Source of the DNA: Leptasterias polaris
Lineage: Eukaryota > Echinodermata > Asteroidea > Forcipulatida > Asteriidae
NCBI GenBank assembly: GCA_037783415.1
Contig: JAZGTN010000035.1
Location: 1,984,001 to 2,048,000, forward strand
Length of the DNA stretch: 64,000 nucleotides
Reading direction: 5' to 3'
Positions within the stretch are counted from its first letter, which is position 1, and every line of letters begins with the position of its first letter. Positions 1-11,690 of the stretch are shown piece after piece. The position numbers and the translations under genes were made by a program. The notes under the pieces are model-generated. The model worked only from the letters and a program-made list of their open reading frames with translations, was not told where the DNA came from and ran no database searches.

Positions 1-24
1 GTAATTCAGTGTGCGGAAACACCA

Positions 25-104
25 GTGTATCTATCTACTTTGCTGTGTAGATTTGTCCCTTGAGAACTTGTCTTTCTCCCACACAGCAAAGTAGATAGAC
101 ACAC
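25..104. repeat. 24-bp inverted repeat (hairpin) in STIL intron
   Basis: Arms at 25-48 and 81-104 are reverse complements with 23 of 24 matches (core ATCTATCTACTTTGCTGTGT) around a 32-bp loop. Probably the remains of a small foldback element in the intron after STIL exon 9. Confidence 0.75.
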
Positions 105-288
105 ATGGCGTTACCATAAACCAAACTACATTGATACCTCACCATGCAATGCCTCAAAACCCATATACCCAGTAACACAAAATCAAAGTTCCACAATGTC
201 AACCTTCTGATGGACATGTTTTGAAGTGTTTTGAATGAATAGGGAAAATTCCCGTCTTTCCATTAGCTTACAGGGCTGATGAGCATAC

Positions 289-3200
289 CTTGTACACATG
301 GATGTTTTCTCTGCAACCCACTAACTCAAAGCTTGGTTTGTCACCACCACCCAGGCTACGGCACTCATAGAAAACCGGCTGACGACGGGATGGGGAAAAC
401 ATTACCAGGAGGAATCCTTGCTTTGAGGTACACACTCTGTAACCAAAAAAACCCAAAGTGTTCCAAGGTAATTAAAAATGTAAAAGAGATTTGAGATTTG
501 ACTACAAACAGACCTTTGTGCAGATGTCTTTTTTTTCTAGCATTTAAGTCAATGTAACCAACCTGAGGCTGGAAGGCAAAATAGTCTGGCCCCCTGTATA
601 AATGAGAATCAATATTCATAATTACTAAAGAACACAGGAAACATCTGAAAACAGGAGCATATCTCAAGGTCCATGGCAGGCCTGGAATAAACTGGCAAGG
701 TCCATGGCAGGCCTGGAATAAACTGGAGGCCATGGCCTTTGTTGCCCCTGGTCTTGGCCTTGGTGCCCTTTTAAAAGTTTCCCATAGACTTTAAGATTTT
801 GCAATGGAAGTGGCTTTTGCAAAATGAAAATGGCCTAGCCCTCTCTCAAAGATGAAATTCCAGGCCTGTCATGGTGTACTACATCTTGATTAAGTACTCA
901 CACTTTGTTGTACATTTACCTGTGGAACTCACCATATTTGCGTGACGTCTCACAGACAACCCACAGGGAAAAAACTCATACTCATCCGAATGCACTCAAC
1001 TGAAAGTATGCCTTACCTTTCATGTATGCTGTTGTTGAACATGTATCTCAGGCAGCTTGCCCAAACCAGAGGGCTACACAGATTACTGAGACCACTCACC
1101 CAACTAATTGGAGAATCAAAGAAATCAAAATCAAAACCGAGAGGATTAGATATTAACTTGATCTCATACCTATGTCTACATGACACTTCACCAGGGCGTG
1201 AATTTTACACTGGACCGGAGGCCCTAGGCCAGTAGTTTTAGTGTTGGGCAAGTAAATTTATGCTCAGACAAGTCCAGGGGTTTTGTGTTTTTCAATTGAA
1301 TAACAACAATGTGTAATATCTTGAACAAAAACAAATAATGACAATTATTGACTTTGAGTCTGAAACCTTTCAATTATATTGTGTAATGAAGTATAGGTAG
1401 TACCCCCAAAAAGAGATGAGATAAATCTTCTCTGACATGTCTTAGTTCTTATTTGTTCAAATAAAAAACGGTTTCAAGCATGTTGTCGGAACTCAGGTTT
1501 TTGCTCATTTTGATTCTGTTGTTGTACAAATAATTCTGGTCCAGTAAACATTTTGAGTTTAAAAGCCTTGCCATACTTGTGGATTTTACTCCAAATTTCG
1601 AGCCTTGTCACCATAATTTTTTCACTACGCCCAGGATTACAATGTGTACCTGTGAGGGCAATGATTCTTGTCATGTTTCAGCCCTAAGGTTACTTTTACC
1701 TCAAAAGTACGGACAAATTCATAGAGATTCTTACCACAGAGTTTGGAGCTAAGGGTAAAATTCTGCGTGCATGATGAACAGAATTATAGTGGTAAGCAAA
1801 TATATCAATGCCTTTAAATTTGGCCCGGCCCTGAAATAAGTACCCTGCTTCAAACATTTGAAAACACTGAATATTCATGAGATCACTTACATGCCAATCA
1901 GTGGGAGGGTGCAGGCTTTTGGATCTGATTCCAATAGCAGTAACAGCTTGCGTGTCTGATCCATTGTAATGTAGCTGAAGATCAGGAAGAAAATAAAAAA
2001 AATATATATACATATTTTAAAAGGAAAGAATTAAGGGGAAGGTAAATCTGATGCCTGCCCATTTAATCCTTAAGAATCAGACAAGTTCAACACTGGCAAT
2101 CACAGACTGTGCAAGTGTTTGCGTGTATCAAAAGCGAGAAAACAAGTCGATTGAAGACAATATTTGTTTATGAATCCGAATCCGTTAAAATTCAATTTAT
2201 ATAACATTCTTGAAAAATTAATAAGTATTTGAAGAAACAGAATTGTGCGCAAGTAAAACTCTATATGGTCAGGTTAGGACCAAAATGGTCCCGAAGGTTT
2301 GAATTTGAACACTGCTGAGACTTGCACAGTCTTTCCCTTCTTTTCTTTATTTGAACTTCAATTTTTTGACAAAAAGAAAAGAAAATATCAACCTACCCAA
2401 TTTTAGGTACTCCCTGGAGCTGACTCAGACTGAGGGGTCCTTTTAAGTTCCTGGCAAGGGCTGTAGGTATAATGGGTACTGGGTTGACAGAGGTGGCCTC
2501 AAGCACTGAGCCCATGGTGACTGCACCCACGTGAAGGTTAAAGGTTACGTCGTCTGTGTTGTCATAGCAACAGCAGTGGATGCGAAAGGAAAGGAGGTTG
2601 CTTATGTCCAGGGCGTCTCGACTGCTGCAGCTGTGCTCAATCAGCTAAAATCAAGAAAGAAATGGTTGTGGATAAAGAATGTAACAAATGAGAAAAATCA
2701 GTCATTTCATTTCATTTCATTTCATTTCATTTCATTTCATTTCATTTCATTTCATTTTATTTCATTTTATTTCATTTCATTTTATTTCATTTTATTTCAT
2801 TTTATTTCATTTTATCAACATCACTATTCGTTTCAATAGATGTTAATATTATTTATTTTTTTCCCTAATCGTGGCCCACAGGCCTAATTGGATGTGATTT
2901 ACAATCTGCGTAACTAGCAATAAATAATAAAAACGGTAAGAAAATTACAAGTAGGATTAACAAATCTTGTTTAGGCGTATGAATTAAAATGGACTGTTGG
3001 ATTTAAAAAGTTAAAAGTGTTTTCTTTACAGGACAGTTGGATTTAAAAAGAATTTCCTTGAAGATGTACAGTACCTTGAATACCGTGGAGAAGTCATCCA
3101 TGCTGTGCGTGGTAGGAGAGTCTTCCATGGAGACAGACACAAGAAGAGGGATCACTTGATCCCCAGGGAGGCGTGCTGTTGGCATTCTCCCAGCTCGACC

Positions 3201-6200
3201 TGGAATGTCCCTTCCAGGATCGAAACGGTCAACGGTGATGGTCACTCCCTCCTCATCTGAAACAGAAGAAAGATTCAAGTTACCAAATCTCAACGGGTTC
3301 AGTTTTACATTTGGTATGCTGGCCAAAATGCCAGTTTTACAAAACCTGAGGACCAGGCAAGAAGTTTTAAAGAGATTCAGTACATGGAATAGAGCTGTTG
3401 GAATGGCTCTTTGTTCTACAAATCAGCAAAACAAGAGTGTATGGGTAAGAAAATAGCAACAAGCCTGGTTTCACGCTCAAACATCCTGATAAGAGGAACC
3501 AGGTCGGACACACTGGTGGCACATTTACAAGGAAAATATATAAATTGTAAATTCTTGTGATTTACTTCTCAACTCTGACAACCACAAACACTGGCTTCCT
3601 CCCCATAGACATAGCAGCTTAAGGATTGCTGACAAACTCATTTTAAGAGCAGGACAAACCGCTTTTCGGAATGTAGCTATTTTTGTACCACTACCAGTTT
3701 AGGAATGAAGCTATTTTTGTATTGCTTTTCAGAATTTCTCAAAACTCCTCAGTAATATTGCTCAATCAACAATAGATCGATCCATTAAGCCCCGCCTCCT
3801 TACGAGTTGACCAATCACAACCGCGAAACCCGATCCCCATTAGTGTAAAGATCACCAAACGGCTCAAATGGTGATCAGATTTCGCGGTTGTGATTGGTCA
3901 ATGAGAAATGGGCATGGCTTAATGGATCGGTGTATTACAAGTATAGCTGAACATTGTTTGGTTTCACCCATACACCAATGTGTGCAAAGCACTTTGCTTT
4001 ACACTCATCAGTGTATGGGTAAAACTAAGTAATACTCTGTATCCCCGATGCAAATTTAACATCCATTTAGATAGCTGAACAATACACAAGTCACTGTTAC
4101 ATGATAACTACCTTTGTCAGTTGTAACAGAGCCAATAAGAAAGCACCTGTAGGGTCGGTCTTCAGATTGCAAAGCGTGGCGATAAGCGAGCTGGACGGAC
4201 TTCTCCAAGACATGCAGACCAATATTCCTTTATAAGCACACAATTAAAAACTTACAGATCATTTCAAATTGTAGGATTTCTAAACAATTTTCTGATGGAT
4301 CATGGAATTGATTATCAAAGATAACTGCAAAGTGCATATTTTATACGTCACATAGAAACAAACATCATGTTTGATGAGTTCTTAGCTTTACATGACAGGT
4401 TAGTCCGAGACTCAAGAATGCAGAACTGATACTTCACAAAGGCAAACAAGACCAGGCCTGGAATTACACAGAGGCCATGTAGGCCATGGCCTTCGTTGCC
4501 CCTGGTCTTGGCCTTGGTGCCCCTTCAAAAAGTTTCCCATAGACTTTAAGATTTTCCAATGGAAGTGCCCTTTGCAAAATGAAAATTACCCAGCCCTCCC
4601 AAAGATGAAATTCTAGCCAATACAAAGATGAAATTCCAGGTCTGAAGGACAATTGCCTCCATGCGCCTAGTCATTGCAATGTTGCCCCTTGAAAAGTTCC
4701 AGTACAAACAAATAAAAAAATTCTCTCATTGAGGAGCCCTTTACCATGCTTACAAGGAATCTTCTTTAACCCTTACCAGAATGAAGTAGGCCAACCAGGC
4801 CTTGAAATGCCTTTATACAAAATTCTTAACTACTGCAGAAAAAGGTTATGAACATTTAGTTACAAGTTATCTTCTTGTTTCTTTACAATTTTTTTTAAAT
4901 CCTCACCTGTATTTTGTAATATGTAAGATGGTCGAGTTTCCAGTGGGTGTTCTGTCCCTGCAAATACAAACAAACAACATCTCAGGATTACAGTTGACTG
5001 AAATGGACAGGTGTCCTGTTCCATAAACAAACTATTGACATTTCATTCCACATTTGATATTTGAATAAATTGCTACATTTTCCTTGTAATTTGGTTAGCC
5101 CTTCAGTTCACATAGGACGGATACTTTGAGCAGGGCTAGTCTTGGTGCAAGACGTTTCAACACTACACACGTCGCGACTATTCCACCGATAGAGGGCATT
5201 CTCTGGAAGCCACAAGCCCAAATTCTTGGCCTTGTCCAAACAATTCTGGCAGTAAAACTGTTTAAGTCTTGCAACATTGTAGAATTCCTCCCAAATTCGA
5301 GCCCTGTTGAGCATTGGTGGTCTCCCATCTTGACGTTCGCCATTATCACAAAAGCAACTAGGGAGCTTTTGCTTTTAGCATCTTACAACGGACATTATCT
5401 CAGACATCTGTCGGAGGAGGGGGAGGGGGTCTACATCATGAAGAAGTAAGAAATACGTACCACAAGACGTCCTTTGTTGCTGGAAAGCTGAAAAAAGTGA
5501 AAGAGGTTACATGAGACCCCTGCTGAACTAGTGGACCAGTTGAACCATGACTTGGGTTTGTAGGGAAGTACGATGACCCCTGAGTATGTTGATCTAATTT
5601 CCTCATGCTGTGATACACTTAGGCCTCTTTTAGAATTTATAATAAGACAGACTGTCTGTAAGGAAAAAGTGCAAAATAGAGGCCTTGTAATGTAAGTACT
5701 GATCACTGTCAATGACTGTCTTTTACTTTAACCCTAGTTGCGATAATCGAACCCTACCGTCGTGAGGATTACGATTATTGCAACTACTTTAACCCCTACC
5801 TACCTTTGAACAACTCATCAACTAGCCATAATTACATAACTTAGGTAGTTAGTTACACATAACTGATGTCAATTGTTTTTTTTAGGAGTAACACATTGTA
5901 CAGCACTCCAGGGGGAAAATTTCCGCATCTGGCCACCACCTTTTAATTATTTAATTTTTTCAATGGATGTTGGACTTTATTTCCCTTGTTTAAAATTCCT
6001 CTCGCGGAATTGGAAGCTGAAAGGCTTAATTTTGACATTTAAAAAGGAAATTTCAAGCGCACATTTCATGGCGCGGAAGGAACTCTCGCGTACTCATGTC
6101 CAGAGGAACTAAAAAGGAATGTAGTGAGCAGCGTTGTCAAGACGCAAAAATTGCTTCTTTTTTTCTTGATTATTGATTTTGCCACTTTGAGTTTGTATAG

Positions 6201-6973
6201 TTCAATGTGCCTGTGCCTCCATTGTATACATTCTGTCAACCCTTCTCTGGATGGATCGCACTAAAAGCCGACAACTGACGACGCCTGACGACAACAAATT
6301 TTAAATGCACTTTGAAACATTGTTTGAACTAAAATAAACCGTCAAATCTATGTAAAAGAGTCATATGTATCCAAATCACCTTCAATCTGTTGATCCACCT
6401 TCTTCAATCCTATGAAAACTATTTATTTTACATTTTGGGGTACTAACCCTATCGATAGAATACATCCTCAGGTGTATATTGGTAAAACAAATATATAAAA
6501 AAAACGTCCAGAAGGCGGTGGCAGGCTCCGGAAACTTTTCCGAACACTGTTTGTGCTTGTTCGAATCGATGTGCAAGGGCCAAGGAAGGATTCGTGTGCA
6601 ATGCAATGCCCCTCTCCCTGCTGAATGTGTATTGTAAAAAACTAGGTGAAACAATGGTACAAATTTTGACATTTACAAACGTTTCCAACCAAATTAAACT
6701 AATTTTTTGTCTAAAAATAAAGAAATCTTACTTTATAGGTGCTCCATGGGTTCCTCTGGTGTAAATAACAACAACAAAATCCGTATTTTGGTTATTCGAA
6801 ATTCGCGGTGGATGCTTTTCTCGATCAAACGTTGGCTCATTGCTACACACCAATAAGTATCCGAAGGAATAATCACTGCGCTTTATTAAACTGGCAACAA
6901 CAGCCCTCCAACTTCCAACGTTTGTGGCTCGCAATACAGGTTGTCGCGTATACACTGCAAGAACAGACTCCAT
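289..6973 (-). CDS. STIL: STIL centriolar assembly protein, N-terminal nine exons (partial)
   Basis: STIL recruits SAS-6 and activates PLK4 to start procentriole assembly. Coding exons, in transcript order: 6973-6732, 5487-5461, 4957-4907, 4227-4112, 3256-3075, 2644-2397, 1974-1891, 1103-1017, 436-289. All have AG/GT borders and compatible phases, giving 395 codons. Recognised by comparison with remembered vertebrate [20 protein letters not shown] (81-96), QLAYRHA near 120, [17 protein letters not shown] (146-162), [11 protein letters not shown] (263-273), [17 protein letters not shown] (293-309), IWVSGL then WASCLRYMF (317-338) and VFYEC near 367. Exon 9 ends in phase 0 at a GT donor; no further exon is visible in 1-288, so the coiled coil and C-terminal STAN motif lie off the left edge. 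Exon 2 is only 27 bp. The first ~80 residues have no resemblance that I recognise to vertebrate STIL, so the start codon at 6973 is the least certain part. Confidence 0.93.
665..726. repeat. Perfect 31-bp tandem duplication
   Basis: Two adjacent identical 31-bp copies (665-695 and 696-726), each containing CCATGGCAGGCCTGGAATAA. The second copy overlaps the left end of the dispersed repeat at 708-868, so the duplication captured part of that element's terminus. Confidence 0.85.
708..868 (+). mobile_element. MITE-like repeat, 'caggcctggaatt' family, copy 1
   Basis: Starts aggcctggaat and ends gaaattccaggcctg, so the ends are inverted repeats. The interior has 'cttggccttggtgccc' and 'gtttcccatagacttt'. 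Related copies lie at 4453-4644 and 43724-43853, and a divergent one at 40724-40865. No coding capacity; non-autonomous element in a STIL intron. Confidence 0.75.
1474..1645 (-). repeat. Dispersed repeat fragment (family shared with 5095-5349)
   Basis: Read on the minus strand, 'gctcgaaatttggag...ccacaagtatggcaaggctt...tttactggaccagaattatttg' aligns with the minus-strand segment near 5225-5310 ('gctcgaatttgggag...ctacaatgttgcaagactt...tttactgccagaattgtttgg'). Both lie in STIL introns on the same strand. The open frame here is broken relative to the other copy, so I treat both as decayed repeats, not exons. Confidence 0.5.
2702..2815. repeat. TTTCA/TTTTA pentanucleotide microsatellite
   Basis: About 114 bp of pure pentamers. 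The left half is TTTCA repeated; the right half alternates TTTCA with TTTTA. It lies in STIL intron 5, about 55 bp upstream (in transcript sense) of the exon 6 acceptor, and reads TGAAA/TAAAA in the STIL transcript. Confidence 0.95.
3779..3929. mobile_element. Foldback MITE (cgatccattaag ends)
   Basis: The left arm begins CGATCCATTAAGCCCCGCCTC and continues into GACCAATCACAACCGCGAAA. The right arm is TTTCGCGGTTGTGATTGGTC, then gggcatggcttaatggatcg. Arms of about 55 bp flank a ~45-bp centre. No coding capacity. Located in STIL intron 4. Confidence 0.85.
3965..4022. repeat. Short inverted repeat
   Basis: acccatacac at the left and gtgtatgggt at the right are exact reverse complements, with about 40 bp between. 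It may belong to a slightly larger decayed element next to the foldback MITE. Confidence 0.5.
4453..4644 (+). mobile_element. MITE-like repeat, 'caggcctggaatt' family, copy 2
   Basis: Begins caggcctggaattacaca and ends gaaattccaggtctg, with the same interior as the copy at 708-868. It is followed to about 4810 by a second, more decayed relative ('gttgccccttgaaaagttcc', ending 'accaggccttgaaat'). Confidence 0.75.
5095..5349 (-). repeat. Dispersed repeat fragment in STIL intron 2
   Basis: Homologous on the minus strand to the segment at 1474-1645. It reads openly in two minus-strand frames for 68-84 codons, but has no recognisable protein family and no frame agreement with its sister copy. It sits between STIL exons 2 and 3 and is not needed for the STIL reading frame. 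Confidence 0.45.
5735..5786. repeat. 15-bp inverted repeat
   Basis: tagttgcgataatcg (5735-5749) pairs with cgattattgcaacta (5772-5786) with one mismatch. In STIL intron 1. Confidence 0.6.
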
Positions 6974-7843
6974 TATTGCGCTCCTAGCTCACAAAACCTT
7001 AAAGTAATACTTGTTTCAGGTAATTGGCATTACCCTGGCTTCATCATGCGATCAGTCTATTACTGGTTCTTTGTGCATACCACTGTTTTTATTTAATTTA
7101 TTTTTTTGATAATTTTTACGGCCAGATAGATGCTGAGGATCTGGCTGAGGGTGCATGTGCTGGAAACCTCTCCCCCTTTTATCGCTTCTTTTTAATACCT
7201 TTTTTAAAAATAATATAAGTTTGTTACGGTAGTAGTTTCTTTAAGTTTTTAGTAATTTCTTGTTTTTTTAGGGTTTAATGGAATTCCCTTTTCTGTGTAC
7301 AGTTGTTTAATATTTTTATTGGCTTGTTTGAGATCTTTATATCTGTAAAGTGCCTTGAGCGTCTTCTTTAGGCAGATATGAGTGTCCCCGCCCGCTTCAT
7401 TTTAAGAGGCCGCCTCCTTTTTCCCCTAAAAAAAGAAAAAATATACATTTGAATTATCTCTGACGAAAAAATTAAATTTTAAAATAAACAAGATCGAATT
7501 TTTAGACTTTAGCACACCGAAAAAGCACACTGAAAAAAGCTGGCAACCATTTTGAAAAATAGCCTGGCCGGTTGTCTTGAAACTAGTCGGGTGGCAATTT
7601 TTGGAATAAAAAAATAAAATAAAAAGGCCCTCCTCCTTCCTTATTTCAAGCTAGACTCTTCATTAGTCGATTCTGAAGATTTCAAGAATTTCCGTTCGTT
7701 TAGATACTGTGGGGACGGGTTCTGTGAAGAAATAAATCAAAAATATTGTTACACTCAAAGGACTTGGTAAAGTTTAGCAATAACACACGACACTTGCGAT
7801 ATTTCTTTCGGATACCAATTGGTGTGTGTGCCGAAATCCTCGG
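6974..7843. other. STIL 5' flank
   Basis: AT-rich DNA upstream of the chosen STIL start. It should contain the STIL promoter and any 5' UTR, but I see no clear core promoter element. At 7335-7385 'gatctttatatctgtaaagtgccttgagc' resembles the 3' tails of dispersed elements. No gene is supported here. Confidence 0.4.
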
Positions 7844-7853
7844 ACCGCCGCCA
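7844..7853. repeat. 10-bp direct repeat, left side (putative target-site duplication)
   Basis: ACCGCCGCCA here is repeated exactly at 38067-38076, immediately outside the two ends of the triplicated block. GC-rich and rare-looking in this AT-rich DNA, so chance is unlikely but not excluded. Confidence 0.55.
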
Positions 7854-8315
7854 ATTGCTGCAAGATCTGCGGAAAGAATAACAAGGCATATGTCGTGTAG
7901 GAATCCTACATCCTACACGACTGGTACTCTTCGTGCCACTGTGCTGAGTCAATGTAAATAATTGAGTACCATCGTACGCATGGTGACCATAGGTTGTGCG
8001 TGGTTCAATCACGTGTACACACAACAACTTAACTGCAGAATGATTTTTAAGTTTAGTCCACCACCACACCAGTCCTGGCACAACTTACTTTTCTGGGCTT
8101 ATAATTTGGAGGAATTCTACTACACTTTACAAATTTAACACATTTCAAGACTGCTGAATGATGCTCAAGTTTAGTCTACCCCGCACAACTACTTTTCTGG
8201 GCGTATAATTTGGAGGAATATTCTTTAGCACGTCTCAAAATTCGGCAAGCCCTATACCATGCCAAATCTGCACATGACATAATCATAAAGTTTTTATTTG
8301 CGAAAATACTCGGAC

Positions 8316-8468
8316 ATGTCGGAGGACAAGATTCCGGTGCAGACCTTCAAGGCTCAACTTCAACTTGCTCAAGCACAGCCACAGTTGCTGATTATCGTAG
8401 GACCACAGTTAGTGGAAGTCGAAGGTATTTTAAATAAATTATATTCATTAATGTTGGCCCAGCTTTAG
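8316..8468 (+). CDS. Short ORF or first coding exon, unit 1
   Basis: From ATG 8316 the frame reads MSEDKIPVQTFKAQLQLAQA and continues through a Q/L/V-rich stretch to Glu 36. There it can either run on unspliced to TAG at 8468 (50 residues) or splice at a GT after 8424. In the spliced form, joining to the AG acceptor before 11385 keeps phase and adds DMGIQDTISSVIGTSATKLR, then TAA (11446), giving 56 residues. The composition is protein-like and lacks the AT-driven bias of neighbouring ORFs. No family recognised. Repeated identically in the other two units. Confidence 0.3.
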   Translation: MSEDKIPVQTFKAQLQLAQAQPQLLIIVGPQLVEVEGILNKLYSLMLAQL

Positions 8469-9257
8469 TACAATACAAAAGTATTTATTTATTATTTTAA
8501 CAGTTTAAAATTTATCATGTTTATTTCTGCATTGGCAACGTTATTGGGGAGTTAGTTAAACTTTGATTGAACAATAAATGTTCACAGATTTGCACATAAC
8601 TTACAACATGGTCATGGTAGAAAACTTCCCTTGAAATATTTTTGCTTGAATTTTGAAATGCTATAGTTTTTAGGAAATGAGTAAAACAATTAAATAGTCT
8701 TTAAACTTAAAGTAAGTGAAAAGACTTATCCGATGTTTGTAAACGGTGGAAACAATATTAGTATATTTATAATGCTTTTAATGGGGTTTTTCACTGTTTT
8801 CTCTAGCCCCACTTCATTGTGGCCAAGCTGTGTTTTCTCATGACTCCGAAGACCGATTTAGCTGAAACTTTCACAGGTTTGTAATCATTATTACCCTATT
8901 CATGTATATAATATATATATTGGGTCACATGAAATAAAGTGTGGATACTGGTCTTTGGCATTTACCAATGTTGTACATCCCTTAATTTAACTTAAACCGT
9001 ACCTGTAGAAATCTATTTCTAGTAAATTCTACCTCCATGCTTAAGTTAAACCACCATATGATATGATTGATATGGGAAGTAACATTGTAAATGGGTTTAT
9101 TTTCAGACAAACAAATGCCCTTTTTGGAGGGGGGGGGGGGGTACTTTTCTAATTTCTTCCTAAAGATTATTTTATATACATCCAATTAAATAATAAGCAT
9201 TTCAAATAAATGTTTCATGAAAATTTGACGGGCCCAATTTTAAACACTACGATTGGA

Positions 9258-9290
9258 AGTACAGCGCCCCAGAAACTGGGGCGCTGTACT
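9258..9290. repeat. Perfect 15-bp palindrome, 3-nt loop
   Basis: AGTACAGCGCCCCAG, then AAA, then CTGGGGCGCTGTACT. It marks the left boundary of the foldback cluster; the half-site CTGGGGCGCTGTAC recurs at about 10300 inside the cluster. Repeated at 19329-19361 and 29444-29476. Confidence 0.9.
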
Positions 9291-11117
9291 TTTCTTTCTC
9301 AAAATTTTGACATATGCGGTCGTACTAGCGCCCCGAGAATTTATCGTACATGTAGGTACAATAAAAATACCTAAATTTGCTATGACTTTGCAAACATCCA
9401 GCCACAAAAAATGCCTGAGAATGACAAACATACCCAACAAAGTAGCTTAAAACCGCACTCTGGCTTCTGGATATATGTCTAAGATGCAAACTCTGAAAAT
9501 TTGCTGGTGCCTTGCCTCGACAATGACGACGTGGATCACAAAACATGATCTTGAGTACAATTAAATGCCTGATGTTGCATCTTCATTCTTAGACATATCA
9601 AGAAGCCAGAAGGCGGTCTTTAAGCTATTTTGTTGTGTCTTTTGTCATTCTAAGGAATTTTTTGTAGCTGGATGTTTGCAAAATCATAGCAAATTGAAAA
9701 TCTAGGTTAATTCTCTGGGGCGATAGTTACTGGGTCCAGGGAAGGGCCTACGTACTAGGCTAGACCTAGAACTAAAGGTTTGATCCGCTATCGTCTCCAC
9801 GAACCTCATAGTCACAGTATGACATGTAGAAAATAATACTCAATTTGTTTTTGCCCTTCACGTTTACATACCTACAGTTCTTCTTGGAAATTGGATCTTG
9901 CCAAAATTAGTATTTATTTGTTGTTTGTACTCTCATTGAGCGTTGCACTGGTTCAGAAAATCAACTCCGCAAAATTTCATTAACCAATGGTGCATGTTTG
10001 AACCTTTGGTTATCGTGGACCAGCATTGCGCGCAGCATACCAATTATTAACAACGGAAGCAGCCATATTTGTTTGGAAAGCGAGGATTCTGACAAACGGT
10101 GAGAATTTATCAATTTGTGCAAAAATATTTTGCGAAGTGGATTTTCTGGACCAGCGCAAGATCTGATTTCAAAAAAGAACTATAGGCAACAAACGTGAAG
10201 GCAAAAAGGTTTTGAATAGGAGTTTGTACATGTCATGAGGTTCATGGAGACGATAGCAGAACGAACCGTGTAGTTCTAGGAGAAGGCTAGACCCAGTAAC
10301 TGGGGCGCTGTACTCCTTTTTTGAAATGTTGACATCTTCGGTCATAATATTTTTAGCGCCTAAGAAAAGTCTTTAGTCTAACAACACTATCGTCAATTTG
10401 CTATGATTTTCTGAACTCCCAGCCACAAAAAATTCCCCAAATTACTTACAAAATAGCTTGAAAATCACCTACTACATTGAACATTCTCAATTCGTCGAAG
10501 ATGCAACATCAGGCATTTAATTGTACTCATGATCATTTATTGTGCTCCAAATCAATGAATTTTAAGTGTACATCAGAGAAATTATGTCAATAAGTCTGCC
10601 CTTCTCATTGGGCTATCACTGGTGCCCTGCTGTCACTGTTGGTTCTCTGGTGTGTACACATGTGTATCAGTCGTGGATGTAAATCAACAACTGTTTAACA
10701 GCACACTGATTATACAGGTGCTGCAACGAGTGCGTGCGTTAATTCATGAGCAACTTAACTTCTGCGGGGCGGGTGGCATGTGCACTCACTGCAGTGTGCC
10801 GTTGAACAGTCATTGATTTCAACCACCAATGTTCACATCATTGATAGCCGATGAGAAGGGCAGACTACATCATTTCTTCGATGTAGACTTAAAAATCATC
10901 GATTTGGAGCACACAAAATTATCGTGAATTAAATGCCTGATGTTGCATGTTTGAGGGATTGAAAATCTAGTTGGGCAATATTTGAGCTATTTTGTTTGTC
11001 TTTTTGTCATTTGGGGGCATTTTTTGTGGCTGGGTGTATTCATTGGAAAATCATAGTAAATTAACGATGGTGTTGGGGCGCAAAAAAGGAGAACATGGCC
11101 CCAATTACTGGGTCTAG
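9258..11117. mobile_element. Nested foldback element cluster, unit 1
   Basis: Three inverted-repeat structures lie end to end. Structure A, about 9258-9740, pairs 'gcaaacatccagccacaaaaaatgcc' type sequence with its complement near 9665-9690. Structure B, about 9757-10275, pairs 'ctatcgtctccacgaacctcat' with 'atgaggttcatggagacgatag'. Structure C, about 10281-11117, has ends 'ctagacccagtaactggggc' and 'ggccccaattactgggtcta' with arms of roughly 300 bp that include 'gcaacatcaggcatttaatt' and its complement. A and C are the same family; B interrupts them and is unrelated. No transposase is encoded. Confidence 0.8.
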
Positions 11118-11384
11118 GAAGGATTTTGTGAATTACACATACCCTCCAATTACGCTATATGGCCGAACCCTCCCCCCCCCCCCCCTCCCCCTGAATACGA
11201 TGTGGCCCTATGCGGGAGTAATGAACATGAATAACATCACCATCTTCATTCCATTGTCACATTCCAGAAGCAGAAAAACAGTTTTGTTAGAGGTTCACTA
11301 TTAAGTATTATAAGGATTAAGCCTATTTTTAATAAAATTAGAAATAAGGGCCTAATTTATTTCGTTTTTATTTTTTAATACAAG

Positions 11385-11504
11385 ACATGGGCATCCAGGA
11401 TACCATATCCAGCGTTATCGGCACTTCTGCAACAAAACTACGATAAAGGGGGCAGAGGAAGGCAGAACATAATCTGAGGAAGCCACAGGGGGAAAAACAA
11501 CAAG
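11385..11504 (+). other. Candidate exon 2 in unit 1
   Basis: Preceded by a pyrimidine-rich tract and 'aatacaag', followed by the donor 'caag|gtaaag'. In the phase set by the ORF at 8316 it codes 20 residues and stops at 11444-11446. Copies at 21456-21575 and 31571-31690. Splicing is inferred only from site quality. Confidence 0.3.
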
Positions 11505-11690
11505 GTAAAGAAAGTTGTTCATTCTGCAAGCAATCTACTGACTTTTTCCAAAATCATTTTAAAGTTAGACCAAACTTGTGTTTTTGTTAAAATAGAAATC
11601 TCTTGATTTTATATTTTTAAAGCATTTAAAGTCACCTCGTAGCGTCTAACTTAGTCATACAATAATATTATATTATTGGTCATTTTCCAG

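Noticed and set aside
365..733. 122-codon minus-strand ORF over STIL exon 9
   Set aside because: Shadow frame of the real exon; the STIL frame has the conserved VFYEC block and proper splice sites.
6382..6688. Minus-strand ORFs of 79 and 96 codons in STIL intron 1
   Set aside because: Retaining this segment would break the frame that links exon 1 to the conserved exon 2 block.
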